Shown here in pieces: positions 8,952 to 17,331 of a stretch of 64,000 bases of DNA. This stretch comes from Bacteroidaceae bacterium (GTDB lineage Bacteria > Bacteroidota > Bacteroidia > Bacteroidales > Bacteroidaceae), in the NCBI GenBank assembly GCA_024684455.1, contig JAIKWU010000022.1, positions 1 through 64,000 of the forward strand. The letters run 5' to 3'. Within the stretch, counting starts at the first letter, position 1. The number at the start of each line of letters is the position of its first letter. The notes beneath the pieces are model-generated. The model did no database searches and had not been told where the DNA came from. It worked only from the letters and a program-made list of their open reading frames with translations. The translations under genes and the position numbers were made by a program.

Positions 8952-9458
8952 ATGAAACGTATTGGACTTCTTTCCGACACCCACGGCTATTGGGACGAAC
9001 GCTATGTGAAGTATTTCTCCGAGTGCGACGAAATCTGGCACGCCGGCGACATAGGCACCCTCCAACTGGCAGAGCAACTGCAACAGATAGCCCCGTTGCG
9101 AGCCGTCTATGGCAACATCGACGGGGGCGACCTGCGCCATCTGTTCAGCGAGAAATACCGATTCCGCTGTGAAGAGGTCGAGGTGCTGATGAAGCACATC
9201 GGCGGCTATCCTGGACACTACGACCCCAGCATCCGTGCCAGCCTCTACGCACGTCCGCCCCAACTCTTCATCTCTGGCCACTCGCACATCCTCAAGGTCC
9301 TCTACGACAAGACGCTCCAATGTCTCCACATCAATCCTGGAGCCGCTGGCATCAGCGGGTTTCACAAAGTACGTACCCTTGTCCGTTTCACCATCGACGG
9401 CAAGGAAATCAAAGACTTGGAGGTAATCGAACTGGCAGAGCAGCGAGAGCAATCCTAA
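8952..9458 (+). CDS. YfcE/MJ0936-type metallophosphoesterase
   Basis: This 168-residue protein has the full short-form calcineurin-like phosphoesterase signature: SDTHG at residues 8-12, HAGDIG near 37, VYGNIDG near 60 and SGHSHI near 112. These supply the Asp, His and Asn ligands of the two-metal centre. The family hydrolyses phosphodiesters, often with unknown natural substrate. The start at 8952 gives the canonical MKRIGLLSDTHG; an upstream in-frame ATG would sit at the transcription start. A -7 box is at 8923. The gene is alone, followed by a repeat-rich gap of 0.87 kb. Confidence 0.92.
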   Translation: MKRIGLLSDTHGYWDERYVKYFSECDEIWHAGDIGTLQLAEQLQQIAPLRAVYGNIDGGDLRHLFSEKYRFRCEEVEVLMKHIGGYPGHYDPSIRASLYARPPQLFISGHSHILKVLYDKTLQCLHINPGAAGISGFHKVRTLVRFTIDGKEIKDLEVIELAEQREQS

Positions 9459-9594
9459 GTAAATGTGAGTTGGCGTAAGAAAAACATATATATCAGTTGT
9501 TTTACACGTCAATCTTCGTTAATCATGTCATCAATCTTTAGAAATAATCATTTTATGAGATTATCCGCAATCGTACCACCAATCATTTGAACAC

Positions 9595-9818
9595 CACGCA
9601 GAGGCGCAGAGAGCGCAGAGTTGTTTTTCATCTATTCTTACGATTTTGCGCTCCGCAGAGACGCACCTATGGTGCGAGGCCGCAGAGCAAACAATCTAAA
9701 TCTTTCATTGTGTGTGGCACTAACTATCCTCTGCGTTCTCGCGCACGTCAGCGTGCGCTCCTCTGCGCAGGTTGATATTTAATTGGGTACTTCTCTGCGC
9801 ACTCTGCGTCTCTGCGTG
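9595..9818. repeat. MITE-like unit with 26-bp imperfect terminal inverted repeats
   Basis: The left end, CACGCAGAGGCGCAGAG and onward (9595-9620), and the right end (9793-9818) are inverted copies matching at 24 of 26 positions by eye. They enclose about 170 bp with further small palindromes, such as GCACC-TAT-GGTGC and CGCACG-TCAG-CGTGCG. No transposase is encoded. The whole is built from CGCAGAG-type words, so simple-sequence expansion is an alternative to a mobile unit. Confidence 0.5.
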
Positions 9819-9893
9819 ATATTTAATAAATTGATAATGAGAAATCTCTGCCCAATTGCTTGAACGCGAACGAGCAATTGCGTGAAACCTCCA

Positions 9894-9993
9894 ACATCGC
9901 CCTTCGGGCAGATTGAACGAATGAAACAAATTCTTTTTCGTTAAATTCGTTCAATTATTGCGTAGCAATATGTTTATTATTAATTGTTCATTG
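9894..9993 (+). repeat. Dispersed repeat, family B, copy 1
   Basis: The segment from CATCGCCCTTCGGGCA to TTAATTGTTCATTG recurs nearly identically, inverted, at 45186-45264 for its last about 79 bases. Its first half recurs at 17231-17286. It contains the word ATTGCGTAGCAATATG. No protein is encoded. Confidence 0.8.
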
Positions 9994-10104
9994 TTTTATC
10001 TGTGTGTTTCAGTTGTTCCTTTTAATCCTATGAATCCTGTTTATTACTCAACTTGCGATACTTTTATCAATCATTTTATGAGATTGACGTGTAAATGCTT
10101 TCAT

Positions 10105-10127
10105 GGACGCCCCTCGGGTCGTCCCTA
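10105..10127 (+). repeat. Half copy of the GGACGnCCC palindromic repeat (family A)
   Basis: GGACGCCCCTCGGGTCGTCC followed by CTA matches the right half of the paired repeat units at 12787-12860 and 54186-54257. Confidence 0.7.
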
Positions 10128-10202
10128 CAATGGTGAAATAGCGTGAAGAGAGTTGTGCCAACATCTATATCGTCCCTTTTTTTCCACACCGTCATGACAC
10201 GT

Positions 10203-10258
10203 CCAAGCACTTGGCGTGACAACGCTAAGCACTTGGCGTTAATTCTCCAAGCACTTGG
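10203..10258 (+). promoter_or_regulatory. Three operator-like sites at 22-bp period upstream of rmlB
   Basis: CCAAGCACTTGG occurs at 10203-10214 and 10247-10258, and as CTAAGCACTTGG at 10225-10236. Start-to-start distance is exactly 22 bp in both steps, about two turns of B-DNA. Each site has inverted 5-base arms (CCAAG/CTTGG) around CA. The array ends about 20 bp before the rmlB -33 position, a placement suited to a dimeric regulator. The regulator is not known, and a passive repeat remains possible. Confidence 0.55.
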
Positions 10259-10277
10259 AAAGATTTTTGAGCCATTG

Positions 10278-10309
10278 TTTCAGAATCTCAATATAATTGA
10301 TTAACTTTG
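10278..10309 (+). promoter_or_regulatory. Promoter of rmlB
   Basis: The -7 box TAACTTTG at 10302-10309 lies 20 bp after TTTC at 10278-10281, a near match to the -33 TTTG. The rmlB start codon follows 20 bp downstream. Confidence 0.6.
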
Positions 10310-10329
10310 CACTCTCAATACTAAAAAAC

Positions 10330-11451
10330 ATGAAAACGTATCTTGTGACTGGTGCCGCCGGATTCATCGGTGCCAACTTTGTGAAATACATGCTGAAGGC
10401 GCACGACGACGTGCGCATCGTAGTGCTCGACGCCCTGACCTATGCCGGCAATCTGAAGACCATTGCCGAGGATATCGACAACGAACGCTGCTTCTTTGTC
10501 CGTGGAGACATCGGCGACAAGGATCTGGTGGAGACGCTGTTTAAGGAGTATAAATTCGACGTGGTCGTGAACTTCGCTGCAGAGAGCCATGTGGACCGTT
10601 CCATTGAAAACCCGCAACTGTTCCTGCAGACCAACATCCTCGGCACACAGAACCTGCTCGACGCTGCCCGCCGCGCTTGGGTTACCGGTCGTGATGAACA
10701 AGGCTACCCCACTTGGCGCGACGGCGTCCGCTATCATCAGGTATCGACCGACGAGGTGTATGGCTCGCTGAGTGCCGAGGGTTTCTTCACCGAGCAGACC
10801 CCACTCTGCCCCCACTCACCGTACAGCGCCTCGAAGACGAGTGCCGACATGATTGTGATGGCCTATCACGACACCTACAAGATGCCCGTTACCATCACCC
10901 GCTGCTCCAACAACTACGGTCCCTATCACTTCCCAGAGAAACTCATTCCGCTCATCATCAACAACATCCTCAGCGGCAAGAAGTTGCCTGTCTATGGCGA
11001 CGGCATGAACGTGCGCGACTGGCTCTATGTCGAGGACCACTGCAAGGCCATCGACCTCGTCGTCCGCAAGGGTCGCGAAGGCGAAGTCTATAACGTCGGT
11101 GGTCACAACGAGATGACAAACATCGACATCGTGCGTCTGACCATCAAGACCATCCACGACATCATGGAACAGGAGCCCGAATACCGTAAAGTGCTCAAGA
11201 CCGACCGCGAGGGCATCGACTGGATCAACGACGACCTCATCACCTTTGTCAAGGACCGCCTCGGCCACGACCAGCGCTACGCCATCGACCCCACGAAGAT
11301 TCACGACGAACTGGGTTGGCTACCAGAGACCCCCTTTGCCAAAGGCATCGTCAAGACCATCCGTTGGAACCTCGACCATCAGGACTGGATTGCCGACGTC
11401 ACCAGCGGTGACTATCAGAAGTACTACGAAGAGATGTACGCAGGACGATAG
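10330..11451 (+). CDS. rmlB: dTDP-glucose 4,6-dehydratase
   Basis: This 373-residue short-chain dehydrogenase-type enzyme has the NAD-binding glycine motif TGAAGFIGANF at residues 6-16 and VVNFAAESHVDRS near 80. The STDEVYGSL motif supplies the catalytic Asp-Glu pair, and YSASK supplies the Tyr-Lys pair. It converts dTDP-glucose to dTDP-4-keto-6-deoxyglucose for dTDP-rhamnose and related sugars of surface polysaccharide. The start at 10330 gives MKTYLVTGAAG; the upstream in-frame ATG lies inside the promoter. No rmlA, rmlC or rmlD lies nearby. Three operator-like sites precede the promoter, and a hairpin terminator follows. Confidence 0.95.
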   Translation: MKTYLVTGAAGFIGANFVKYMLKAHDDVRIVVLDALTYAGNLKTIAEDIDNERCFFVRGDIGDKDLVETLFKEYKFDVVVNFAAESHVDRSIENPQLFLQTNILGTQNLLDAARRAWVTGRDEQGYPTWRDGVRYHQVSTDEVYGSLSAEGFFTEQTPLCPHSPYSASKTSADMIVMAYHDTYKMPVTITRCSNNYGPYHFPEKLIPLIINNILSGKKLPVYGDGMNVRDWLYVEDHCKAIDLVVRKGREGEVYNVGGHNEMTNIDIVRLTIKTIHDIMEQEPEYRKVLKTDREGIDWINDDLITFVKDRLGHDQRYAIDPTKIHDELGWLPETPFAKGIVKTIRWNLDHQDWIADVTSGDYQKYYEEMYAGR

Positions 11452-11527
11452 TTTTCTTAAACAAGGATTGTAAGGATTAAAAGGATTTATCACCTCTAAT
11501 CCCGAAATTCCCTATAACTTGGAGGAT

Positions 11528-11573
11528 TATAATCCCATAAATCGCCCCGATTTATGGGATTATACTTTTTTTT
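11528..11573 (+). terminator. Perfect 17-bp hairpin with T-run after rmlB
   Basis: The arm at 11528-11544 (TATAATCCCATAAATCG) is exactly complementary to 11548-11564 around a CCC loop. It is followed by C and eight T residues. It should terminate rmlB transcription. The T-run also borders a -7 box TATCTTTG at 11577-11584 that may serve the downstream genes. Confidence 0.75.
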
Positions 11574-11576
11574 GCG

Positions 11577-11584
11577 TATCTTTG
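11577..11584 (+). promoter_or_regulatory. -7 promoter box ahead of hsdS
   Basis: TATCTTTG fits the Bacteroidetes -7 consensus. The transcript would begin near 11590, contain a 21-codon open frame (11605-11670, beginning MTAFEMKRNLQKAN), and then reach hsdS at 11737. The short frame could be a remnant of a disrupted gene. Confidence 0.4.
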
Positions 11585-11736
11585 CCGACAAAAGTGACGG
11601 CACTATGACAGCCTTCGAGATGAAGCGGAATCTGCAGAAAGCCAACATATCCATCCCACAGGCTTTCTGAGAATCCAATCCCATCAAAGAGTTCTGACAT
11701 CATCACCCCTGATAATTACCTAAATATCTACGAAGC

Positions 11737-12789
11737 ATGAAAGAAGAATGGACATATAAGAGTTTTGAAGAATGTCTTTTGAAGGCTGCAATGGCTAAGC
11801 AAGTGCAGACTTCAGATTATAATTCAGGCAGCCAGTACCCGATTATCTCACAAGAAGATAAAATGATTTCAGGTTACTGTGATGATGCTTCACTGCTCTA
11901 TCATATAGACACCCCTATCGTAATCTTTGGTGACCACACTCGTGTCTTGAAATATGTAGATTTCGACTTTGTGGTGGGTGCAGATGGCGTTAAGATTCTT
12001 ATTCCAAAAGACTTCTTGAAAGCGAAGTATCTGTTTTATTACCTTCGATGGTATAACGTCCCAAGTCTTGGCTACTCCCGACACTACAAACTGCTAAAAG
12101 AAATTACCCTCCCCATCCCCCCTCTTTCCGTTCAGCAGTCGATCGTGTCGGAGTTGGATATGTTGAGTGGTTTGATCGCGAAGCATGAGGAGCAACTGAA
12201 AGCGTACGATGAACTTGCACAATCCATCTTCTATGACATGTTCGGAGACCCTGTCGAAAATGAAAAAGGATGGGAGGTGAAGAAGTTGGGAGAGGTGTGT
12301 GAATTAAAAGCAGGTAAAGCAATTAAAGCAGATGAATTATCTAATGAAAATATCTATCCTTGTTTTGGTGGAAATGGAATTCGAGGTTTCATAAACCGAT
12401 ATTCTCATGAAGGTGAATATCCTATTATAGGCAGGCAAGGTGCGTTATGTGGCAATGTTAATTTTGCAAAAGGGAAGTTTTATGCTACAGAACATGCTGT
12501 AGTTGTTTCTCCTTTATGTGAAATGAATGCCATGTGGCTATTCTATTCTCTTATTCAGTTGGATTTGGGACAATATGCACATGGTGTTGCACAACCAGGG
12601 CTTTCAGTAAAAGATTTAGAACCTATTAATATGTTGTTACCCCCTCTCCCCCTCCAAACCCTCTTCGCAGAGAAGATAGAGGCGATAGAGCGTCAGAAGG
12701 AGCGTATCAGGCAGTCGATGGCAGAGGTCAAAACGCTGTTTGACAGCCGTATGGACTACTACTTCAACTCGGATACCCCTCTTTTGTAG
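11737..12789 (+). CDS. hsdS: Orphan type I restriction-modification specificity subunit
   Basis: This 350-residue protein has the HsdS two-fold design. A first target-recognition domain covers residues 1-125. The conserved dimerising helix segment follows (ITLPIPPLSVQQSIVSELD, then AKHEEQLKAYDELAQSIFYDMFGDP). The second recognition domain starts KGWEVKKLGEVCELKAGKA, and a second coiled region begins LPPLPLQTLFAEKIEAIERQ and ends SRMDYYF. HsdS sets DNA target sequence for HsdM and HsdR. Neither partner is in the window, so it must act with a complex encoded elsewhere, serve as a silent recombination cassette, or be inactive. Codon use is more AT-rich in both recognition domains than in neighbours. 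The stop codon lies inside a family A repeat, leaving the tail NSDTPLL. Confidence 0.88.
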   Translation: MKEEWTYKSFEECLLKAAMAKQVQTSDYNSGSQYPIISQEDKMISGYCDDASLLYHIDTPIVIFGDHTRVLKYVDFDFVVGADGVKILIPKDFLKAKYLFYYLRWYNVPSLGYSRHYKLLKEITLPIPPLSVQQSIVSELDMLSGLIAKHEEQLKAYDELAQSIFYDMFGDPVENEKGWEVKKLGEVCELKAGKAIKADELSNENIYPCFGGNGIRGFINRYSHEGEYPIIGRQGALCGNVNFAKGKFYATEHAVVVSPLCEMNAMWLFYSLIQLDLGQYAHGVAQPGLSVKDLEPINMLLPPLPLQTLFAEKIEAIERQKERIRQSMAEVKTLFDSRMDYYFNSDTPLL

Positions 12790-12860
12790 GGACGCCCCGT
12801 GGGGCGTCCATGATGGAAAGGAAATCACCAATCGGGACGCCCCACGGGTCGTCCGTACAG
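12787..12860. repeat. GGACGnCCC paired palindromic repeat (family A), copy 1
   Basis: The unit begins TAGGGACGCCCCGTGGGG and ends CCCACGGGTCGTCCGTACA; both halves are GC-rich palindromes. A second unit with the same ends is at 54186-54257 and a half unit at 10105. The leading TAG is the hsdS stop codon. The rest of the 12790-12990 gap holds GTCAATCTTTATCAATG, a word shared with 9.5 and 45.15 kb, and no gene. Confidence 0.75.
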
Positions 12861-12990
12861 GGAGAAAATCCATGACGGAACGGAAGTAACAGGTGTATTT
12901 TGACACGTCAATCTTTATCAATGATGATGAGCGATTGATGCCAAGATTTCCGCAGATTGACGTGGAGAAATAAGTGGTACTGTCGTGGCC

Positions 12991-15720
12991 TTAGAACATC
13001 ATCTTCATGGAAACTCGGAAACCTTGTCGATGGCTGTCAGGATTGTGAAGATAGGTCATGCGGCGAACATATTCAACATAGAAAAGTTTGAAGATGTTGC
13101 CAATACCGAAACGCAGTTCGATGTAGGGAGTGTTGGCATCCATGACGACGGTGTTGTTCTCGTAACGGATGGTGCCATCGGCTGCTTGAACGAAGTGACC
13201 AGGGAAATAGAACAGACGGGGGTCGGTATAACCACTCGTAGCAGGGTTATTCTTGCTGCTGAGCGTACCCCACAGCACATTCACACCCAGCGTTTCGCGC
13301 CATTGCAGGTGTTTGATGAGCGGGATGCGATTGAAGATTTTACCGCTGAGGTTCCACTTAATCATGGCTTGCGCATAACGGTCGTTGAGGAATTCGAGCG
13401 GCGAAATGAGCATGAAGGTGTTGTCCATGATGATGTACGACTGGTTGGCAGCAGGATGGATGAGCAGCGGGAACGGAACTTTGTTCCACTGGATACCAGC
13501 CTTCAGGTCGGTGTCGATGAATCCCCAACCACCAGGTACGTAGAGACGCTTGAAGAGACTTGCCTCAGTCACATTGTAATAGCCTGTTCCGATGGCTCCT
13601 GAAGGCAGGTTGGCATAACCCAACGTATGACTGAATGTCAAGACGGGTGCGTCCTTGTTGACCTTGATGCGGCGCTGCTTGGTGTTGATGTATGAAGCAC
13701 CTGGCTCAAACTCAATCGACACCTTCATCTCACGAGTGCGCAAACTGCCCTCATGCAGCGAGGGGGCGTAAGCGAGTTGCTGCATATCACCCGTGGCAGT
13801 AACGACTGGGTCGGTGCCCAGCCGTTGATAGAAGAGAGCATCGACAGCACGATTGCTGCTATAAGCAAAGGACGCAGCCAACTTGACGCCACTGTACCAT
13901 TCGCGGTCGTAGGTCAGGCGCACCTCCTTGGTATGCGTGAACTGGTCAACCTTCGACGTGCGCAAGTTGGTGAACATGTTATCCTTATCCGTCGGGATGA
14001 ACTTGTCAAAGGGTGAAATAATGTCGTTCCAGTAGGCAATGCTGAGATTGTTCTTAGGGAACTCACGCATGAGGTAGGATTTCTTGTTGAAACTATATGT
14101 CAGTTCCGTGCGTCCATAGATGTTGTGGGTCTTGGTACCATAGGCAAGATATCCGTTCCAGAAGAGATGGGGATTGAGGTTGGCGGTCGTAAGGCCGGAG
14201 ATACGGAAACGGAACTTGTCGTAATCGTTGTGGCTGATAATGGTGTTGATGGGGCCGAAGTCGAACTTGTTGTTCTGAAGCGAGTCAGAAGTTTCCACAA
14301 AGTTCTCCAGCAGTGCCTTCACACCCACCATAAGGTACTTGAAGCCACGGATTTTGGTAATGCGGTCGAGGAAGGACTCCATCTTTTCCTCCGTCTCCGT
14401 CAGTTCCACCTTTCGGTACTGCTGCCAGTAGGCTGCATCGGTGTGCATACCGGCATCGGGCTCGATAAAGGTCGTTCCCTTTACATACTTGAAGACGCTG
14501 TTGGGGATTTCCGAAAAGGCATAGTCGAATTTACGAGTGCTGTACTGTACCTGCATCTTACCCAGCCAGGAGTTGACGCGCAATTCGATGAGCATGTCAT
14601 TGCTGACGGCAACGCGCTCGCCTCCCTCCACTTCTTCGTAATCCTGACTGATGGACATCGACTCCACCCAGTTGACATCACTGCGCTTGGGTATGGACAG
14701 TTCGACGCGACGCACCTGATACGACGAGTCTTTCATCACATAGACATGTCCCGAGAAGCCTACGTCCTGCTGGTTGTTGGGAATGAAACCCACATCAATC
14801 ACACTGTCGCCTTCGATGCACAAGGTGTCTTGAAGATAGAAACGATAGAAGCCGATGGCGCTGTTGGCAATGGGACTCTTAAAGCGAAGGCGAATCAGTT
14901 TGCACTCTTCGTCGTAGATGTTCACGTCGGTAAAACAGTCTTTCAGCACCGTGTTCAGAATCTCACCCGTATTGATGAGTTCGTTGACGCCACGTGAATT
15001 CTTGGCTTTCACCAGGGTTTTCTCCGTCTTGGGGTCACGTCGGTAGTAAGTCTCGGAAAGCGTCTCGTCCACCGTCAGCGGAAGGATGAGTTTGCCCGTC
15101 TTCTCACAATACTCCACGTGTTCTTTGAGAAACGACCATTGTTTGGCGGAATCCATGTCGAACACCTTCTCTGTCACTTCATTGATGGAGAAGGTCATTT
15201 TCTCATACTTCGAGAAGGTGACAAAATCGCGGCTGTGCAGGTCGTTCGATTTCTTATGTTCGATGACCTTCCTCATCAGTTCAACGGCAGGATTGTTCTT
15301 GCGGCTATACTTCGTCCGTTTGGATTCCACGGTCACCATCGCCAATTCTCGCGGCTGGGGTACCAACAGCACCATCAGCCCCTTGGTCCTGCCTGGCTGC
15401 AGATGTACTTTCTGAGTCACATAGCCCATCGACGAAACCGTAAGGTCGTTCCATCCGTCATGCTGACTGACGACGAAGCGGCCCTTCTCATCCGCCAAGT
15501 TGCCTACACCCTTGCCATCGTAATACACATTGGCATAATCTACGGGTTTGCGCGTTTTGGCATCCAGAACAACGCCTGTAATTTGGGCAAATAAATCCCC
15601 AACAACACAGAAAAATAAGAAAATAAAAACTGAAAGAAATTGCGACAAATTAGGATAAATTTCTTTCGCCTTCGGCAAAATATGTTTACACCAAAATAAA
15701 TTATCAAAATTTCTCATCAT
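12991..15720 (-). CDS. DUF5686-type outer-membrane protein with carboxypeptidase-regulatory-like domain
   Basis: This 909-residue protein begins with a leader and hydrophobic signal (about residues 28-46, ending LFAQ). A carboxypeptidase-regulatory-like beta-sandwich follows (about 47-125; ITGVVLDAKTRKPVDYANVY). The long C-terminal part is of the DUF5686 type, rich in alternating beta-strand sequence and ending with an aromatic residue (VSMKMMF), as in outer-membrane barrels. The exact role is unknown; relatives are common in Bacteroidota. The gene lies 28 bp after inositol-phosphate synthase on the same strand, so it may be the last member of the inositol-lipid transcript. The shared direction is seen; a shared function is inference. 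Confidence 0.82.
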   Translation of the reverse strand: MMRNFDNLFWCKHILPKAKEIYPNLSQFLSVFIFLFFCVVGDLFAQITGVVLDAKTRKPVDYANVYYDGKGVGNLADEKGRFVVSQHDGWNDLTVSSMGYVTQKVHLQPGRTKGLMVLLVPQPRELAMVTVESKRTKYSRKNNPAVELMRKVIEHKKSNDLHSRDFVTFSKYEKMTFSINEVTEKVFDMDSAKQWSFLKEHVEYCEKTGKLILPLTVDETLSETYYRRDPKTEKTLVKAKNSRGVNELINTGEILNTVLKDCFTDVNIYDEECKLIRLRFKSPIANSAIGFYRFYLQDTLCIEGDSVIDVGFIPNNQQDVGFSGHVYVMKDSSYQVRRVELSIPKRSDVNWVESMSISQDYEEVEGGERVAVSNDMLIELRVNSWLGKMQVQYSTRKFDYAFSEIPNSVFKYVKGTTFIEPDAGMHTDAAYWQQYRKVELTETEEKMESFLDRITKIRGFKYLMVGVKALLENFVETSDSLQNNKFDFGPINTIISHNDYDKFRFRISGLTTANLNPHLFWNGYLAYGTKTHNIYGRTELTYSFNKKSYLMREFPKNNLSIAYWNDIISPFDKFIPTDKDNMFTNLRTSKVDQFTHTKEVRLTYDREWYSGVKLAASFAYSSNRAVDALFYQRLGTDPVVTATGDMQQLAYAPSLHEGSLRTREMKVSIEFEPGASYINTKQRRIKVNKDAPVLTFSHTLGYANLPSGAIGTGYYNVTEASLFKRLYVPGGWGFIDTDLKAGIQWNKVPFPLLIHPAANQSYIIMDNTFMLISPLEFLNDRYAQAMIKWNLSGKIFNRIPLIKHLQWRETLGVNVLWGTLSSKNNPATSGYTDPRLFYFPGHFVQAADGTIRYENNTVVMDANTPYIELRFGIGNIFKLFYVEYVRRMTYLHNPDSHRQGFRVSMKMMF

Positions 15721-15748
15721 TTCTTTCTGTATTTTTGGGATAGGAGGA

Positions 15749-17101
15749 CTAATCTATCTCCTCGTCAGGCTCGTAGCCACCCATTTCGCGAATGGCATTC
15801 TTCAGCATCGTGTATTGTTGGTAGAGGTGGTTCACAGGCTGTTCGCCACGAGTGTAGTCATGCATCGGTGATTTGAGAAAGAAGGAGAGAAAACGCTGAA
15901 TGCCATAACGTCCGGCACGAGCCGCCAAGTCGCTTAACAGACAGAGGTCGAGACACAACGGTGCGGCAAGAATGCTGTCACGGCAGAGAAAGTTAATCTT
16001 CACCTGCATTGGATAGCCCATCCAGCCGAAGATGTCGATATTGTCCCATCCCTCTTTCTGGTCGCCACGGGGCGGATAGTAATTGATGCGCACCTTGTGG
16101 TAATACTGCGTGTCCTCGTCGTTACCATGACCATAGAGGTCGGGGTGAACGTCAGGGCGCAGAATCGTTTCCAACGTCGAAAGTTTCGATACTTCCTTTG
16201 TGCGGAAGTTCTCAGGCTCGTCGAGCACAAGGCCATCGCGATTGCCGAGAATGTTCGTGGAGAACCATCCGCTGAGCCCCAGACAGCGCGACGCAATCAT
16301 CGGTGCAAAGCCCGACTTCACCAACGTCTGCCCCGTCTTAAAGTCCTTGCCCGCAATCGGTACACGCATACGCTCCGCCAGTTCCCATATCGCAGGAATA
16401 TCTACTGTTGTGTTCGGAGCACCCATGACGAAGGGACAGCCCTCTGCCAGGGCAGCGTAGGCATAGCACATCGACGGAGCCACCTTTTCGCGGTTGTCAG
16501 CCTTCATCGCCGCTTCAAGGTCACTGAGATGGTAATGTACTTTCTCATCGACAGGAACATATATCTCGGTCGAAGCCGCCCAAAGTACGACAATGCGCTG
16601 GCACTGCTTTTCCTGTTTGAAACGGCGGATGTCGTCGCGAAGCGTCTCCACCATCTCCCAACGAGTTGGGATTGAACATTGACCATTGAGCATTGAACAT
16701 TTGACATTCGTACCATCAATACGCTTGGCATAATTCTTGTCAAAGGCTGCAGGCATCGGTACAATTCGTTCCAATTCGTCGCGCACAGGTTCAATATCTT
16801 TTTCCTTCAGCACCTCGGCATACATCGCAGCCTGATAGGCGTTCTGAGGATAAACATCCCACGTACCAAAAACAATGTCGTCGAGGCTCGCCAGAGGTAC
16901 GATCTCGCCATAGTGCAAATACTGTTTTGCTGCGCCGCGCCCCACACGGATGCAGTCCATCTGAGTCATCGAGCCGATGGGCTTTGCTAATCCCTTGCGA
17001 ACCATCATCACACCCGTCATCAGCGTAGTAGCCACAGCACCGCAGCCAACTATCATCACGCCTAAGTGACCCTCAGCAGGCTTTATATCATTATTCTTCA
17101 T
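15749..17101 (-). CDS. myo-Inositol-1-phosphate synthase
   Basis: This 450-residue protein is of the inositol-3-phosphate synthase family. A Rossmann motif MIVGCGAVATTLMTGV lies at residues 15-30. Family segments VMGAPNTTVDIPAIWELAE, IAGKDFKTGQTLVKSG and NILGNRDGLVLDEPENFRTKE are visible. The enzyme makes inositol phosphate from glucose 6-phosphate with NAD, the first step to phosphatidylinositol. Residues about 132-144 (VKCSMLNGQCSIP) are encoded by a dispersed intergenic-type repeat (16671-16709) and look like a recent in-frame insertion between two conserved parts. It is the last biosynthetic gene of the 15.7-21.3 kb cluster, with a 230-bp gap from the HAD gene upstream. Confidence 0.92.
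   Translation of the reverse strand: MKNNDIKPAEGHLGVMIVGCGAVATTLMTGVMMVRKGLAKPIGSMTQMDCIRVGRGAAKQYLHYGEIVPLASLDDIVFGTWDVYPQNAYQAAMYAEVLKEKDIEPVRDELERIVPMPAAFDKNYAKRIDGTNVKCSMLNGQCSIPTRWEMVETLRDDIRRFKQEKQCQRIVVLWAASTEIYVPVDEKVHYHLSDLEAAMKADNREKVAPSMCYAYAALAEGCPFVMGAPNTTVDIPAIWELAERMRVPIAGKDFKTGQTLVKSGFAPMIASRCLGLSGWFSTNILGNRDGLVLDEPENFRTKEVSKLSTLETILRPDVHPDLYGHGNDEDTQYYHKVRINYYPPRGDQKEGWDNIDIFGWMGYPMQVKINFLCRDSILAAPLCLDLCLLSDLAARAGRYGIQRFLSFFLKSPMHDYTRGEQPVNHLYQQYTMLKNAIREMGGYEPDEEID
16671..16709. repeat. Intergenic-type repeat inside the inositol-phosphate synthase gene
   Basis: The plus strand reads ATTGAACATTGACCATTGAG and continues CATTGAACATTTGACATTC: tandem variants of CATTGAACAT. The length allows the reading frame to stay open, adding about 13 residues to the enzyme. 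Similar words occur between genes elsewhere in the window. Confidence 0.65.
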
Positions 17102-17230
17102 GATGCTATTTTACGTATTATCTTGCAAAGATAGTGCAAGTCGAGCGCAATACAAAATAAATTAACATTATTTATTTTTATTGCCGAACGGAACACGGAT
17201 TTGACGGATGACACAGATTATTTGCATTTC

Positions 17231-17286
17231 ACATCGCCCTACGGGCAAATTGAACGAATTAAACAAATAATTTTTCGTAAAATCTA
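17231..17286 (+). repeat. Dispersed repeat, family B, copy 2 (partial)
   Basis: CATCGCCCTACGGGCAAATT and the following GAACGAATTAAACAAAT match the first half of the copy at 9894-9993 with few differences. It lies in the 230-bp gap between the HAD phosphatase and inositol-phosphate synthase genes, where no gene is seen. Confidence 0.7.
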
Positions 17287-17331
17287 AGAAAACCTTGTTC
17301 AAATTCCAAGAAAAAAGTTGTCCTCAGTTGT

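Larger units (their letters stand above)
9459..10201. repeat. Gene-free, repeat-filled intergenic region
   Basis: No convincing coding sequence is present between the phosphoesterase gene and the rmlB control region. The stretch contains a MITE-like inverted pair (9595-9818), a dispersed repeat shared with 17.2 and 45.2 kb (9894-9993), and fragments with GTCAATCTTCGTTAATC that recur near 12.9 and 45.15 kb. It also holds one half of the GGACGnCCC palindromic repeat (10105-10127). Short open frames here are built from these repeats. Confidence 0.75.

Noticed and set aside
10203-10258. CRISPR interpretation of the 22-bp periodic sites
   Set aside because: Unit and spacer are far too short, only three copies exist and they sit at a promoter.
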